Below, piece by piece: positions 22,120 through 30,369 of a DNA stretch of 35,071 nt; within the stretch, counting starts at the first letter, position 1; the number at the start of each line of letters is the position of its first letter. The translations under genes were made by a program, and so were the position numbers. The DNA comes from Planctomycetota bacterium (lineage in GTDB: Bacteria > Planctomycetota > Phycisphaerae > SM23-33). The notes under the pieces were generated by a model. It was not told the origin of the DNA. It did no database searches and worked only from the letters and a program-made list of their open reading frames with translations. Where the stretch lies: NCBI GenBank assembly GCA_026693065.1, contig JAPLNA010000027.1, positions 1-35,071 on the forward strand, written 5' to 3'.

Positions 22120-23097
22120 TCAGCGTCGACGCTTGAAGCTCAGGACGCCGTCAAGGGATTCCGCCGTCTCCCAGAGTATCTTTAGCACCTTCGCGCGCGG
22201 ATCATTCAGGCAACGGGAGACGTCAGTTGTGGTCAGGCCGGTCAACGTTGCGATGTCCTTCTGCTCGGGGCGGGGACGCAGGACAGGTTCCTTTCCTCGA
22301 TCCTTGAGCGAACAGGCGTGGTCGCGGGCGGCAATGAGGTGGGCCTCCATCGCCTTCTCGATCTTCTCGATATTCGCCGCCCGCGCGCCGCGTATCGGCA
22401 GCGGCCGTTTGTTGCGGTAGTTTCCGGGCGGCGACTTCACCATCTGGCAGAATGCCTGCAGGTATTCTTCCCACGCGGCGGTCTGCCGGAGTTCCGCACC
22501 TTCGGGTTCGATGATCTCGCAGACGGCCACGAGAAGCATCTTTCCGGCGCGGGCCAACGCGTCCAGCTCGTCGTCCCAGTTGCCCCGCGTGGGCGTGAGC
22601 AGAATGGCGCCCGGGCGCGCGCAGGTCTGCTGAAGATCGAGGATTTGCCGGCGCAGGGCCGCCCGGGTTGGGCATGATAGGAAGTACAGTGGGAAGCTCT
22701 CGGCCTTCTTCGGCTCCCAGTTGCCGATCTGCACACAGCCGGCGCCCTGCTCGAGGGGGCTCTTGACGATGTTCACGCCGCCCAGCGCGGCACAGAGGGC
22801 TTTCCGAACCGATCGAATATCGAGCTGATAGAGCACTACGTCGTCGGGCTGCAGCGGGATGCGGTGCTGCCAGTCGGAGCCGTCGACGGCGACGATGGCG
22901 CCGTCTGCGTGGCGAACAACCCGCATGGGCCCACCGCCGCGGGGATTCGGATAGACCGTCGCCGTCCGACCGGCGGGCATGAGCAGCCGCCCAGCGGCAG
23001 ACAGGTCGTCGCCGGCAACGGACGTCCATTCGGACATCACCGCCGTATGGCTGGGGCGGGTTTCAATGAACCGCCAGAACGGTTCGATGTTTGACAT
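22120..23097 (-). CDS. Unknown protein with C-terminal HTH, last gene of XRE-ImmA operon
   Basis: 325 residues; ATG at 23097 with GAGGG upstream, overlapping the preceding gene by 35 nt. I do not recognise the family. The first 250 residues are alpha/beta without obvious catalytic motif (LPLYFLSCPTRAALRRQILD and KMLLVAVCEIIEPEGAELRQ are the best-formed segments). Near residues 280-310, KDIATLTGLTTTDVSRCLND looks like a helix-turn-helix. It may bind DNA and act with the 407-residue protein, with which it is translationally overlapped. It is not a usual lysogeny gene. Confidence 0.75.
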   Translation of the reverse strand: MSNIEPFWRFIETRPSHTAVMSEWTSVAGDDLSAAGRLLMPAGRTATVYPNPRGGGPMRVVRHADGAIVAVDGSDWQHRIPLQPDDVVLYQLDIRSVRKALCAALGGVNIVKSPLEQGAGCVQIGNWEPKKAESFPLYFLSCPTRAALRRQILDLQQTCARPGAILLTPTRGNWDDELDALARAGKMLLVAVCEIIEPEGAELRQTAAWEEYLQAFCQMVKSPPGNYRNKRPLPIRGARAANIEKIEKAMEAHLIAARDHACSLKDRGKEPVLRPRPEQKDIATLTGLTTTDVSRCLNDPRAKVLKILWETAESLDGVLSFKRRR

Positions 23098-24286
23098 GGC
23101 GTTTTCCCTCTGGACTCGGCGTGGAGATGAACCCGCGCAGGCTCATCCACTCGTGAATGATGGCGTTGTCCGACGCGCGATCGAACGATGCGATGTTGGG
23201 CGGCTCAATGCTGACGGTGCGCTCCTTGTCGTCGGCGAAGATGACATGGAACTTCGCCTTCACCAGGCGGATCGATGCCTCCTCGTTCTGGAGGGTGCGT
23301 TTCTGGTTCGCCAGCGCCCGGAACACATCCTCGCTGGCCTTGCGGACCTCGATGTCGTCCTGGTCGCTGTTGTGGGCGAGGTGCAGTTCCTGAAGGAGAA
23401 CCTGCCGCAGCCCCTGGACATCCCCGCACGCCAGGGCGTCGCGCCCCAGCGCGATCAGCGGCACCAGCGTGTACTTGGAGATCGGGTCATCGAAACGGAA
23501 GAACTTGATGTGGCCGAAGAGGTGCTTGCCGAAGCGGCGGCAGTAGGCCCCGCGCTCGCCCTTGGTCTCGGTGTTGATCGCCAGTTCACCGTTGCCCGGA
23601 TAGTAGATCAGCACGTCGAACTTCTCCGGGCGGTAGAAGACGCTGCCGGAGCTTTCATCGGCCTCCACCGTGCCTTCGCGCTTGATCCGCTGGCCGTGGC
23701 GAACCAGGAACCACACGCCGTCTTCCCGAGGGAAGACAAAGACCTTCGCGCCGCGGCCCTTCTGCTTGAAATGGAACCACTCGTTCAGGTCGGCCTCGAG
23801 AGCGGCCAGCACGATATCGGTGGGATAGGTCAGGTCGGGCCGATCCGAGCGGTCGGCGAAGTAGGACTCGAACCGCTGGGGCTTCGCGCGATACTGCTCG
23901 GCGTGGATACGCTCCAGGATATTGCGGTCCGCCAGCCACGCCCGGATGGCCAGGTCTTCGGGGGATAGGTCTTTGCCGCCCAGGTCGACCCCCGCCTCCT
24001 GACATTCCTGAAGAATGCGGTCGTAGCAGTCCGGATTGGACAGGTTATCCACGAAGTACAGTGCGTCCAGCAGCTCATCCGGCGTTCCCACGTCGGGGGA
24101 CATCAGGATGCGGGCTAGCTCGCTGTAATCGAACCGGCTCTTCTCCCGTTCCCACGCCATCCCTCGCCCCTCCAGGAACGGCCGGAACTTGCGGTCCGAT
24201 TCGAGGAACTCCAGGAGCAGCGGAAAATCGATCCGCTTGAGGATGGCGACGTTCGTGAACCGCTTGAGACGAAAGCTTACCGGCAT
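23063..24286 (-). CDS. Unknown 407-residue protein, possible PD-(D/E)XK fold
   Basis: ATG 24286 has AAGGAG 7 nt upstream, which decides the start over an in-frame codon at 24355. No family recognised. A candidate nuclease core is FDVLIYYP-GNGELAINTETKG: Asp224, then Glu240-Thr-Lys242, the spacing of a PD-(D/E)XK active site. The N-terminal 160 residues are helical and acidic/basic mixed; the C-terminal 100 residues end in a beta region (KFHVIFADDKERTVSIEPPNIASFDR). Co-transcribed with XRE and ImmA and overlapping the 325-residue gene, it may be a defence effector or superinfection-exclusion protein. The nuclease idea rests on one motif. Confidence 0.75.
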   Translation of the reverse strand: MPVSFRLKRFTNVAILKRIDFPLLLEFLESDRKFRPFLEGRGMAWEREKSRFDYSELARILMSPDVGTPDELLDALYFVDNLSNPDCYDRILQECQEAGVDLGGKDLSPEDLAIRAWLADRNILERIHAEQYRAKPQRFESYFADRSDRPDLTYPTDIVLAALEADLNEWFHFKQKGRGAKVFVFPREDGVWFLVRHGQRIKREGTVEADESSGSVFYRPEKFDVLIYYPGNGELAINTETKGERGAYCRRFGKHLFGHIKFFRFDDPISKYTLVPLIALGRDALACGDVQGLRQVLLQELHLAHNSDQDDIEVRKASEDVFRALANQKRTLQNEEASIRLVKAKFHVIFADDKERTVSIEPPNIASFDRASDNAIIHEWMSLRGFISTPSPEGKRHVKHRTVLAVH

Positions 24287-24347
24287 GATCAGGCTCCTTA
24301 CGTAGTATGTCAACGTCACACTAAACGCTGCTCCACAAAAAAAGTCG

Positions 24348-25043
24348 TTATCCAAAGAGCGACGGCGGCGGCTTCTTCGTCAGGATCAGGCCGAGATTGA
24401 TCAGCCGAATCTGCATCGCCTGCCCGGAAACATGAAACGCACCGGCCATCCGCTTCGATCGCTCAACCGTCGGCTGATCGTCTTTGGCCAGGTTGAGCTG
24501 CGCGGTGAGTTGCGAGATCTCCTCCTGGGCGACATAGGGTGCGGGCGAACCATTCGTGTCCGTCCAATGGCGGCGGACCATTTCCTCCGGCATCAGGAGG
24601 TAACCGGCGAAGCGGTCGGCCTGGGATTCGATGGGCGGCTTCTTTGCGGTCGCCCGGCAGATGATGGACGGCTCGGGCGTCTTGTTCAGGAGCGGCGCGC
24701 TGCGGGCGGCCATCAACTGGTGGCGGTGCAGCACCCAGTGCCCCGCCTCGTGCGCAACCGTGAAGCGATAGCGGCCTTCCATGCGGGGGTTCTCGGTGGG
24801 GTCAAGCGACTGGTCGATCAGCACATTCTTGTCTTCGATCCAGGTCGCCCCGAGGATGCCCGGCTCGCCGAACCGCGTGGTGAGGTCATCGAAGCCCAAC
24901 GACAGCTCCAGGTGGCATTCCAGAATCTCCTCGGCGGGGATCGGCGGCACGGCGACTTCGCCGTACTTCCGGCCGTAGACGGCCAACAGTTCGATGGCCG
25001 CCCTCTCGAGGTGCGCTTCGGGAATGAACTTCACGTCGATCAC
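24348..25043 (-). CDS. ImmA/IrrE-family metallopeptidase
   Basis: 231 residues from GTG 25043 with GGAGAG upstream. Zinc-binding HEAGH at 98-102, and the third ligand is probably Glu139 in ESQADRFAGYLLMP. This family cleaves partner XRE repressors in response to DNA damage or signalling (ImmA of ICEBs1, IrrE of Deinococcus). It lies 21 nt after the XRE gene, its likely substrate. A 61-nt gap to the next gene contains a run of T on the minus strand but no hairpin, so read-through is expected. Confidence 0.93.
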   Translation of the reverse strand: MIDVKFIPEAHLERAAIELLAVYGRKYGEVAVPPIPAEEILECHLELSLGFDDLTTRFGEPGILGATWIEDKNVLIDQSLDPTENPRMEGRYRFTVAHEAGHWVLHRHQLMAARSAPLLNKTPEPSIICRATAKKPPIESQADRFAGYLLMPEEMVRRHWTDTNGSPAPYVAQEEISQLTAQLNLAKDDQPTVERSKRMAGAFHVSGQAMQIRLINLGLILTKKPPPSLFG

Positions 25044-25064
25044 GGAAAGCTCTCCGGGCAGGCG

Positions 25065-25433
25065 TCAGTCCTTTTGCCTGCGTATCTTCTCGGTAATGGC
25101 ACGCAGATCTTCCACGGTCAACCCCGCATCGCGGGCCGTCCGCAGGAAATCCGCCATGGCCTTGGGCTGGTCCTTGATGATATCCGACAGGTCTGGGTCC
25201 ATTTTGTTCGCCAGGGCTAACAGCTCGTCGGCATCGACGCCCAACAGTTCAGCCATCTTCTTGATCCGTTCTGGCGCCGGCGGGGTGAATTCGCCCTTCT
25301 CGATCTTGCTCAGGAAGGTCGGACTGATGCCCACCGCCTGAGCGAACTTCCGCAGGGAAAAGGCGGGGTCTTCCTTCTTTCTCGCCTCGCGGAGCAGCCG
25401 TATCCGGTCGCCGAATCTCTTGTTCCCAGCCAT
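25065..25433 (-). CDS. XRE-family repressor (ImmR/CI-like)
   Basis: 122 residues. The N-terminal HTH_3 domain spans about 8-66: FGDRIRLLREARKK, SLRKFAQAVGISPTFLSKIEKG, then PAPERIKKMAELLGVDADEL. The C-terminus (about 75-122) is helical and may be the ImmA-sensitive or oligomerising part. It lies directly downstream of a near-consensus promoter with inverted repeats, so autoregulation and control of the divergent xis/int genes are likely. With ImmA it forms the probable lysogeny switch. Confidence 0.92.
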   Translation of the reverse strand: MAGNKRFGDRIRLLREARKKEDPAFSLRKFAQAVGISPTFLSKIEKGEFTPPAPERIKKMAELLGVDADELLALANKMDPDLSDIIKDQPKAMADFLRTARDAGLTVEDLRAITEKIRRQKD

Positions 25434-25461
25434 CTATCGACCTCGTCTCGTCGGGGTACGT

Positions 25462-25509
25462 CACAGACTGTGGACTTTATACTAGACACTCAGGCAGCTG
25501 TCAAGTGTC
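25462..25509 (-). promoter_or_regulatory. Promoter and operators of the XRE-ImmA operon
   Basis: On the minus strand TTGACA (25504-25499), a 17-nt spacer and TATAAA (25481-25476) form a near-perfect sigma70 promoter about 40 nt before the XRE ATG. GACACT (25485-25490) and AGTGTC (25504-25509) make an inverted repeat across the promoter. CACAG-A-CTGTG (25462-25472) is an 11-bp palindrome at the start-site region. Both are candidate XRE operators. Confidence 0.85.
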
Positions 25510-25556
25510 GGCGACATGTTTTTCGCGTTTTCGTTCCGGACCCCGGCCGGCATACG

Positions 25557-25595
25557 GCGGGACACATCCACGTCACTTGCGGAAGTAAGAGGGTG
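25557..25595 (+). repeat. 39-bp bipartite element, copy 3
   Basis: Plus-strand copy of GCGGGACACAT-N11-GCGGAAGTAAGAGGGTG, 75 nt before the excisionase ATG and pointing toward xis/int. The two arms are identical to copies 1 and 2, while the spacer sequence is not, so the arms are under selection or recently copied. Confidence 0.85.
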
Positions 25596-25670
25596 GATGG
25601 GAGCGGGCTCGCCTGTCTTGCCGGTGAGGGCCAGATAGAGCGCCGCCATCGCCATCCTCGCGAGAATGAA

Positions 25671-25913
25671 ATGCCAGAAGTTGCTGAAAGAACGGATGTT
25701 GCAGTGATAGGCGCCCCCGGACCGGCCGCGCTACTGACCATCAGCCAGGTAGCGGTGATCCTGAACTGTTCGCCCCGAACGGTCTACCGACTCGTCGACG
25801 CCGGGCGAGTCCCCCCGCCGCACCGGCTGGGCAGTTTGCTGCGGTGGAACCCGGTGGTCATCCAGACATGGATCGCGGAGGGATGCCCGCCATGCCGCAA
25901 GGCATCTGGATAA
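25671..25913 (+). CDS. Excisionase-like MerR/HTH_17 protein
   Basis: 80 residues. A helix-turn-helix of the HTH_17/Xis type spans about 22-70: LLTISQVAVILNCSPRTVYR, LVDAGRVPPPHRLGSLLRWN, PVVIQTWIAEG. ATG at 25671 is the only start placing the domain correctly; the ribosome site is weak (GAGAAT). Upstream extension of the frame crosses the 39-bp element and the promoter region, and is rejected. Located 101 nt before the integrase, it probably sets the direction of recombination as an excisionase. Confidence 0.8.
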   Translation: MPEVAERTDVAVIGAPGPAALLTISQVAVILNCSPRTVYRLVDAGRVPPPHRLGSLLRWNPVVIQTWIAEGCPPCRKASG

Positions 25914-25926
25914 CAGGTCTTCCGAA

Positions 25927-25945
25927 GGAATTCGCGAGGAATTCC
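25927..25945 (+). promoter_or_regulatory. Hairpin between xis and int
   Basis: GGAATTC (25927-25933), loop GCGAG, GAATTCC (25939-25945): a perfect 7-bp stem. It lies 14 nt after the excisionase stop. It has no T-run, so it is a weak terminator at best; it could be an integrase or excisionase arm site. Confidence 0.4.
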
Positions 25946-26014
25946 CCTTGAGCTTCTTCGCCCGAGGCGGCCCTGTGTCCAAGGGAATCGGTAACCCGCA
26001 CCACGAGGATAACC

Positions 26015-27373
26015 ATGGCCACAATCTACAAGAAGAAGTACCCGATACCCATGCCCGACGGGGCGGAAATCATCATCCGCCGGGGTCAGAAACTCGCCCG
26101 TTGGGAGAGCGGTAAGGGCCAGGTCCGCATGGCCCCAGTGCTGGATGACCAGCACGTGCAGTTCGTCTCCGATTGCTGGTATGCCCGGTACCGCGACGCC
26201 AACGGAAAGATGTGGCGGGAGTCCACCGGTTGCCGCGACCGACAGGCGGCGGAGAAGGTGCTCGCGGACATCCTGTCCCGGATGGACCGGGTCAGGTCTG
26301 GCGTGATGAGCCATGACGAGATGACCGCCTCCGGCCAGCTCGAGTCGCCCATCGACGGGCACGTGAAAGCCTACCTTGCCCAACTGGCCGTCAAGACCAT
26401 CCGGGGCCGGCGGGTCTCGCCCCAATACGTCGGCCACGTCCGCGATAGCCTGGACCGGCTGGTACGAGAGTGCGGGCTTCAACGGCTCAAGGACATCAAT
26501 CGCCTGACCCTCCAAAGGTGGATGAACAAGCTGGGGCAGACTCCCCGGGATATCGACGACCCGGAGTCGGTGCCCGTGGCGGCGCGGACCATCAACATGC
26601 ACCGTGCCGCGATCTTGGCGTTCTCCAACTGGTGCGTTTCCGAGGGGCGAATGTCCGCTAACCCTCTGGCCGGCCTGCCCAAGGCAGAGGAGTCCGAGCC
26701 GACCCGGAAACGCCGCGCACTGACCGAGGATGAAATTGCCCGCTTGCTCAAGACGGCGAAGGAGAGGCCCCTGCGCGAAGCCCTCACCATTCGCACGGGC
26801 AAGAACAAGGGCAAGCCGCTGGCCAAGGTCGGCGACGATGAGCAGCGGCGACTCGAGCGGCTCGGCGAAGACAGGGCGCTCGCGTACAAGTTCATGATGC
26901 TCACCGGGCTCCGCCGTGGCGAGGTAGCCTCGCTGGCCGTCAACGCCGTCTGCCTCGACGAGAACAGCCCGTACGTCCACGTCGAAGGCAAGCACGCCAA
27001 GAGCGGCCGGGCGGCCACGCTACCCTTGCGGGGGAACTTGGCCGAGGATCTCCGCAAGCACATCGCACGCCTGGGTGGCGGCGGCTCAACGCCGCCGGAC
27101 GCGCTACTGTTCAACATCGGCCGTAACTTCCTGCGGACGTTCGATCTGGACCTTGCCGCCGCAGGCATCGTCAAGCGAGACGCCCAGGGACGCACGGTGG
27201 ACGTTCACAGCATGCGACACACGTTCGCGACGCTGTTGGCGAGGGGAGGGGTTACCCCTGGTGTGGCTCAGAAGCTCTTGCGGCACAGCGACATTCGCCT
27301 GACGATGAATACGTACACCCACCTCGACCTCGCCGACACCGCCGGCGCAGTAGCGGCGCTGCCGACGTTTTGA
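26015..27373 (+). CDS. int: Tyrosine-recombinase integrase
   Basis: 452 residues; GAGGAT 6 nt before the ATG. The N-terminal 110 residues include an AP2-like/arm-binding part (CWYARYRDANGKMWRESTGC). A SAM-like core-binding domain follows (about 112-225), then the catalytic domain with Arg300 (TGLRRGE), Lys329 (HAKSGRA), His398/Arg401 (HSMRHTF), His424 (LLRHSD) and nucleophile Tyr434 (NTYTHLD). All active-site residues are present. Length is slightly above the usual 380-420 because of an insertion near 255-285. It catalyses integration and excision of the prophage. Its attachment site is not identified; no tRNA is found directly downstream. Confidence 0.95.
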   Translation: MATIYKKKYPIPMPDGAEIIIRRGQKLARWESGKGQVRMAPVLDDQHVQFVSDCWYARYRDANGKMWRESTGCRDRQAAEKVLADILSRMDRVRSGVMSHDEMTASGQLESPIDGHVKAYLAQLAVKTIRGRRVSPQYVGHVRDSLDRLVRECGLQRLKDINRLTLQRWMNKLGQTPRDIDDPESVPVAARTINMHRAAILAFSNWCVSEGRMSANPLAGLPKAEESEPTRKRRALTEDEIARLLKTAKERPLREALTIRTGKNKGKPLAKVGDDEQRRLERLGEDRALAYKFMMLTGLRRGEVASLAVNAVCLDENSPYVHVEGKHAKSGRAATLPLRGNLAEDLRKHIARLGGGGSTPPDALLFNIGRNFLRTFDLDLAAAGIVKRDAQGRTVDVHSMRHTFATLLARGGVTPGVAQKLLRHSDIRLTMNTYTHLDLADTAGAVAALPTF

Positions 27374-27601
27374 TGCACATCTGTTTTCCTGGGGGGACCA
27401 TACAGGAGATAAAACAACAGAGAGGGAACGGAAGATCATCGTGACACGGTTGCACCCGAAGACAAAGCTGCGGAAGGAGCGAACAACGATGCAGTTGCTC
27501 TCGAAGGTAAGTGAGAGCGAATACGACCGGACGGCTAAGCTGACTAAGCAGTGACCGTCAGCAGGCTGGACGAGGCCTTAAGCGGAGATGGTGGAGAGGT
27601 G

Positions 27602-30319
27602 TCATTTCTTAATTAGAGCAAAGACAGTGAGTTTCTTCTGTCCAGTTGGCACCGAGAACGTCAGAAAACGAGAGTGTTTCCCTGAACCCTCGTCTCGACT
27701 CATGTCAACCCTAACTGGCAACAGAGTCCCATCTTCTCCGAGAACGCAAACGCTCCGTATTCTCCATTCATCTCCATCCTTCTCGTCAAGGAATCCCACG
27801 CTGAAGGACTTGCCTCCAGACTGTTCACTCTCCACATCTCCAATTCTCATATTCACGCCGCCAACTATAACCTGTGCCCCTTGTCGAAACGGCACTTGCG
27901 AATTATAGGCTTGCATCCCGCCGATGCGAAATGTGCTATCCATGGACAACTCTACCTTCGCCCCCTCCTTAGCCGTAGCAGGGCTCACGGATGTGTACGT
28001 ATTGCCTCTCAGTTTGACGGAGGTAGCCTTTCCGCTTGCATAAACGGCCACAGCATCAGTCTTCTTGAACGTGAAGACGCACTCGCGAAGGAGAGCAGTT
28101 GCCCCCTCTGAAATCATGATCGCGCCTCCCACCATGCTACCTTCGGCTACCATGCAGTCATCAAACGTACACTGCACCATATCGACACTGGTGTGTGGGT
28201 TCGAGACAAGAATGCCATCCATATCCTTGAAGCTGGACCCTTTCACTGTCAGGACCGTTCCATCGCTCACAACCACCATCCCCCCTTTCAGAAACTCATC
28301 CCCCATGGAGGTAACCTTGCTCCCGTACGCCACCAGCAATACAGATCGGGCCTCCAAGGCATGGGAGGCGGCCGCGAATGTATTTCCTGCAAGATTACAT
28401 TCGGCACCGTCTTTGGCCACAATCCCAAACTTGTTCTCGTTGAGACGGCAACCCTTGACCCGCAGTCCACTCGCCTTCCCTTCGACCATGATGGCAGCGT
28501 TTGCAGACGTCCGAAAGGTAGTTGCCGTCACATCTGCCTGGGAACCTTCCACTACTCCAAGGCACGATCGGTTTTGAGAAAACACCCCAGCAGTAATCCT
28601 GCATCTGGAACGGATCACCTTTACGGCAACCCCAGGGATCCTGGCAATGCTTAGCCCCGAGAGCGTTGCGTCGGCATCTTCAAGTTCTATTGCACGCGGG
28701 AAGTAGAGTTTGACGCCTGGGACAGAGTCTTCGGGAACAACAATTGGGCGAGCCGCAACTTTGATGGCACGCGTAGAGCTCATGTTCCCTAATTCGATCA
28801 GAACCGGCTTATCTGGAGAGTGCAACGCCGCTTCTACTAGATGCCGCCGCGATTCTCCGACAGTGCTTACTTTGTCCCCATCCAAGGCGCAAATCATGTC
28901 TCCCGCTTTGATCCCTTGCTCTACGGCAGGGGATCCATCAAGGACAGACTTGACACGGACTCCCTGACTTGACTGTTCGAGCTCCAGCCCGTGTCCAATG
29001 AAGCGCGTCATCGGCTGTCCTGGGCCATCGATTGATATATCCTTGATTGTACAATGCGAGGCCCCCAGAATGTAAATGCAAGCCGAGTACCCAGCAGCAG
29101 GCTCAAGCCTGCAGGTTTCGGCGTTCTCACCAGCAAGGGTCAGTCCGTCTTTCATGAGAACCGTTTCACGGTAGCGGCCCGGCTTTAGCACAATGACATC
29201 GCCGCTCCGGGCGGAATCAATCGCTTGTTGAATTGATGCGAAATCAAGCGGGACTGTCAGCACTATTGGTCCGTAATACCGCAGTAGTTTTTGTCGTAGC
29301 GCACGTGCCTCCGCGTTGGTGGGGTTTAGCTCTAGGAGTTTGTTCAATGCCGCGATGGCCAGTTTTCCGTTTGTTGGGTTGTCGTTCGTTTTTGCGGTCT
29401 CCAAGAGCTTTTCTATCTGGCCCTGGATCGAAGCCTTGGGGGGAGCCGTATACGCCTGAACGCTAGATGATTCATTTTGGACCACAACAACGTATTGGGG
29501 AGCCCCAGTGCGATTCTTGATCGCATCCAGGCGGGCCACCAAATCGAGGTCTTCTATTGCCCCAGCCCCAATGCGGCGATCAAGAGGAACGGAGAGTTTG
29601 GTGCCGATCTCCTGTGCCATTGTGTCCAATTCCGCACGGATGTGCTCGTCGCTCTCCTGGTGAGTGTCCATCATAGACCTATACCGTTCCAACTGCCTAG
29701 CACCGCTTTCCAGTTGGGTGAGAAGTCCTCTTACATCCTTCTCGTATTTTTCGGCAGCGAGTTCTGACCGTGCGATCTCTTTGAGTTCCTCCTCCAGTCG
29801 CGTCCTTCGCTCAGCATCGGCAGTTCGGAGGCTGTTCTTTGCAGCCTCGGCCTGTTGCCCCAATTGGTTCCGAAGGGTTGGAATATCCACATCGAGTCGC
29901 TTCTTCAACTCTCGGCGCTTCTGAATCAGATCCTGGAACTTCCGGTCCAAATCTATGTTGGGGGGGGGATCTGAACGATTCGCGAGGAAGCCGTCTGGAT
30001 CTGATGCCCCTGAGGGAGACCGAGGAGCACTCGGGCTGCGGGTCAGCAACAGAATAACGATAACTACCAACAATACGATTGCCGCCCCCCCAAGACCCAT
30101 GATCATAAGCAGCGTTTTTCGGCCCAGTGACCCGGTACCCCGAGAGGAAACTGGCGGAGCCTTCCTGGCACAACTGCTGCCCGGTTGATCGGATGTCAGT
30201 GGGGCAATAGGGGCGGGGACCACGAAGATATTCTGGCATTTGCCGCAGCGGGCTCGTTTCCCTGAAGCATTGTCAGGAACTGTTGCCGGTTGCCCGCAAC
30301 GGGGACATGTGATTCTCAT
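27602..30319 (-). CDS. Membrane protein: zinc ribbon, coiled coil, beta-helix with inserted PDZ
   Basis: 905 residues from ATG 30319 (GGAAG 8 nt upstream; an ATG 11 codons earlier lacks one). Zinc ribbon CPRC 5-8 and CGKC 25-28; Ser/Pro linker; membrane helix about 69-92; coiled coil about 123-222 (RELKKRLDVDIPTLR..., ERRTRLEEELKEIARSEL); TPR-like helix pair about 318-345; right-handed beta-helix starting about 355 (IQQAIDSARSGDVIVLKPG). A PDZ domain lies at about 440-515 (VKSVLDGSPAVEQGIKAGDM), then the beta-helix resumes to about 770. The domain order suggests a cytoplasmic zinc ribbon and a periplasmic sensor or scaffold. GC is lower than in the phage. First of three membrane-protein genes. 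Confidence 0.85.
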   Translation of the reverse strand: MRITCPRCGQPATVPDNASGKRARCGKCQNIFVVPAPIAPLTSDQPGSSCARKAPPVSSRGTGSLGRKTLLMIMGLGGAAIVLLVVIVILLLTRSPSAPRSPSGASDPDGFLANRSDPPPNIDLDRKFQDLIQKRRELKKRLDVDIPTLRNQLGQQAEAAKNSLRTADAERRTRLEEELKEIARSELAAEKYEKDVRGLLTQLESGARQLERYRSMMDTHQESDEHIRAELDTMAQEIGTKLSVPLDRRIGAGAIEDLDLVARLDAIKNRTGAPQYVVVVQNESSSVQAYTAPPKASIQGQIEKLLETAKTNDNPTNGKLAIAALNKLLELNPTNAEARALRQKLLRYYGPIVLTVPLDFASIQQAIDSARSGDVIVLKPGRYRETVLMKDGLTLAGENAETCRLEPAAGYSACIYILGASHCTIKDISIDGPGQPMTRFIGHGLELEQSSQGVRVKSVLDGSPAVEQGIKAGDMICALDGDKVSTVGESRRHLVEAALHSPDKPVLIELGNMSSTRAIKVAARPIVVPEDSVPGVKLYFPRAIELEDADATLSGLSIARIPGVAVKVIRSRCRITAGVFSQNRSCLGVVEGSQADVTATTFRTSANAAIMVEGKASGLRVKGCRLNENKFGIVAKDGAECNLAGNTFAAASHALEARSVLLVAYGSKVTSMGDEFLKGGMVVVSDGTVLTVKGSSFKDMDGILVSNPHTSVDMVQCTFDDCMVAEGSMVGGAIMISEGATALLRECVFTFKKTDAVAVYASGKATSVKLRGNTYTSVSPATAKEGAKVELSMDSTFRIGGMQAYNSQVPFRQGAQVIVGGVNMRIGDVESEQSGGKSFSVGFLDEKDGDEWRIRSVCVLGEDGTLLPVRVDMSRDEGSGKHSRFLTFSVPTGQKKLTVFALIKK

Positions 30320-30369
30320 GGTAGGACTTCCAACCGCGGGGATACAATCCACGGCGGTACCCAGGCATC

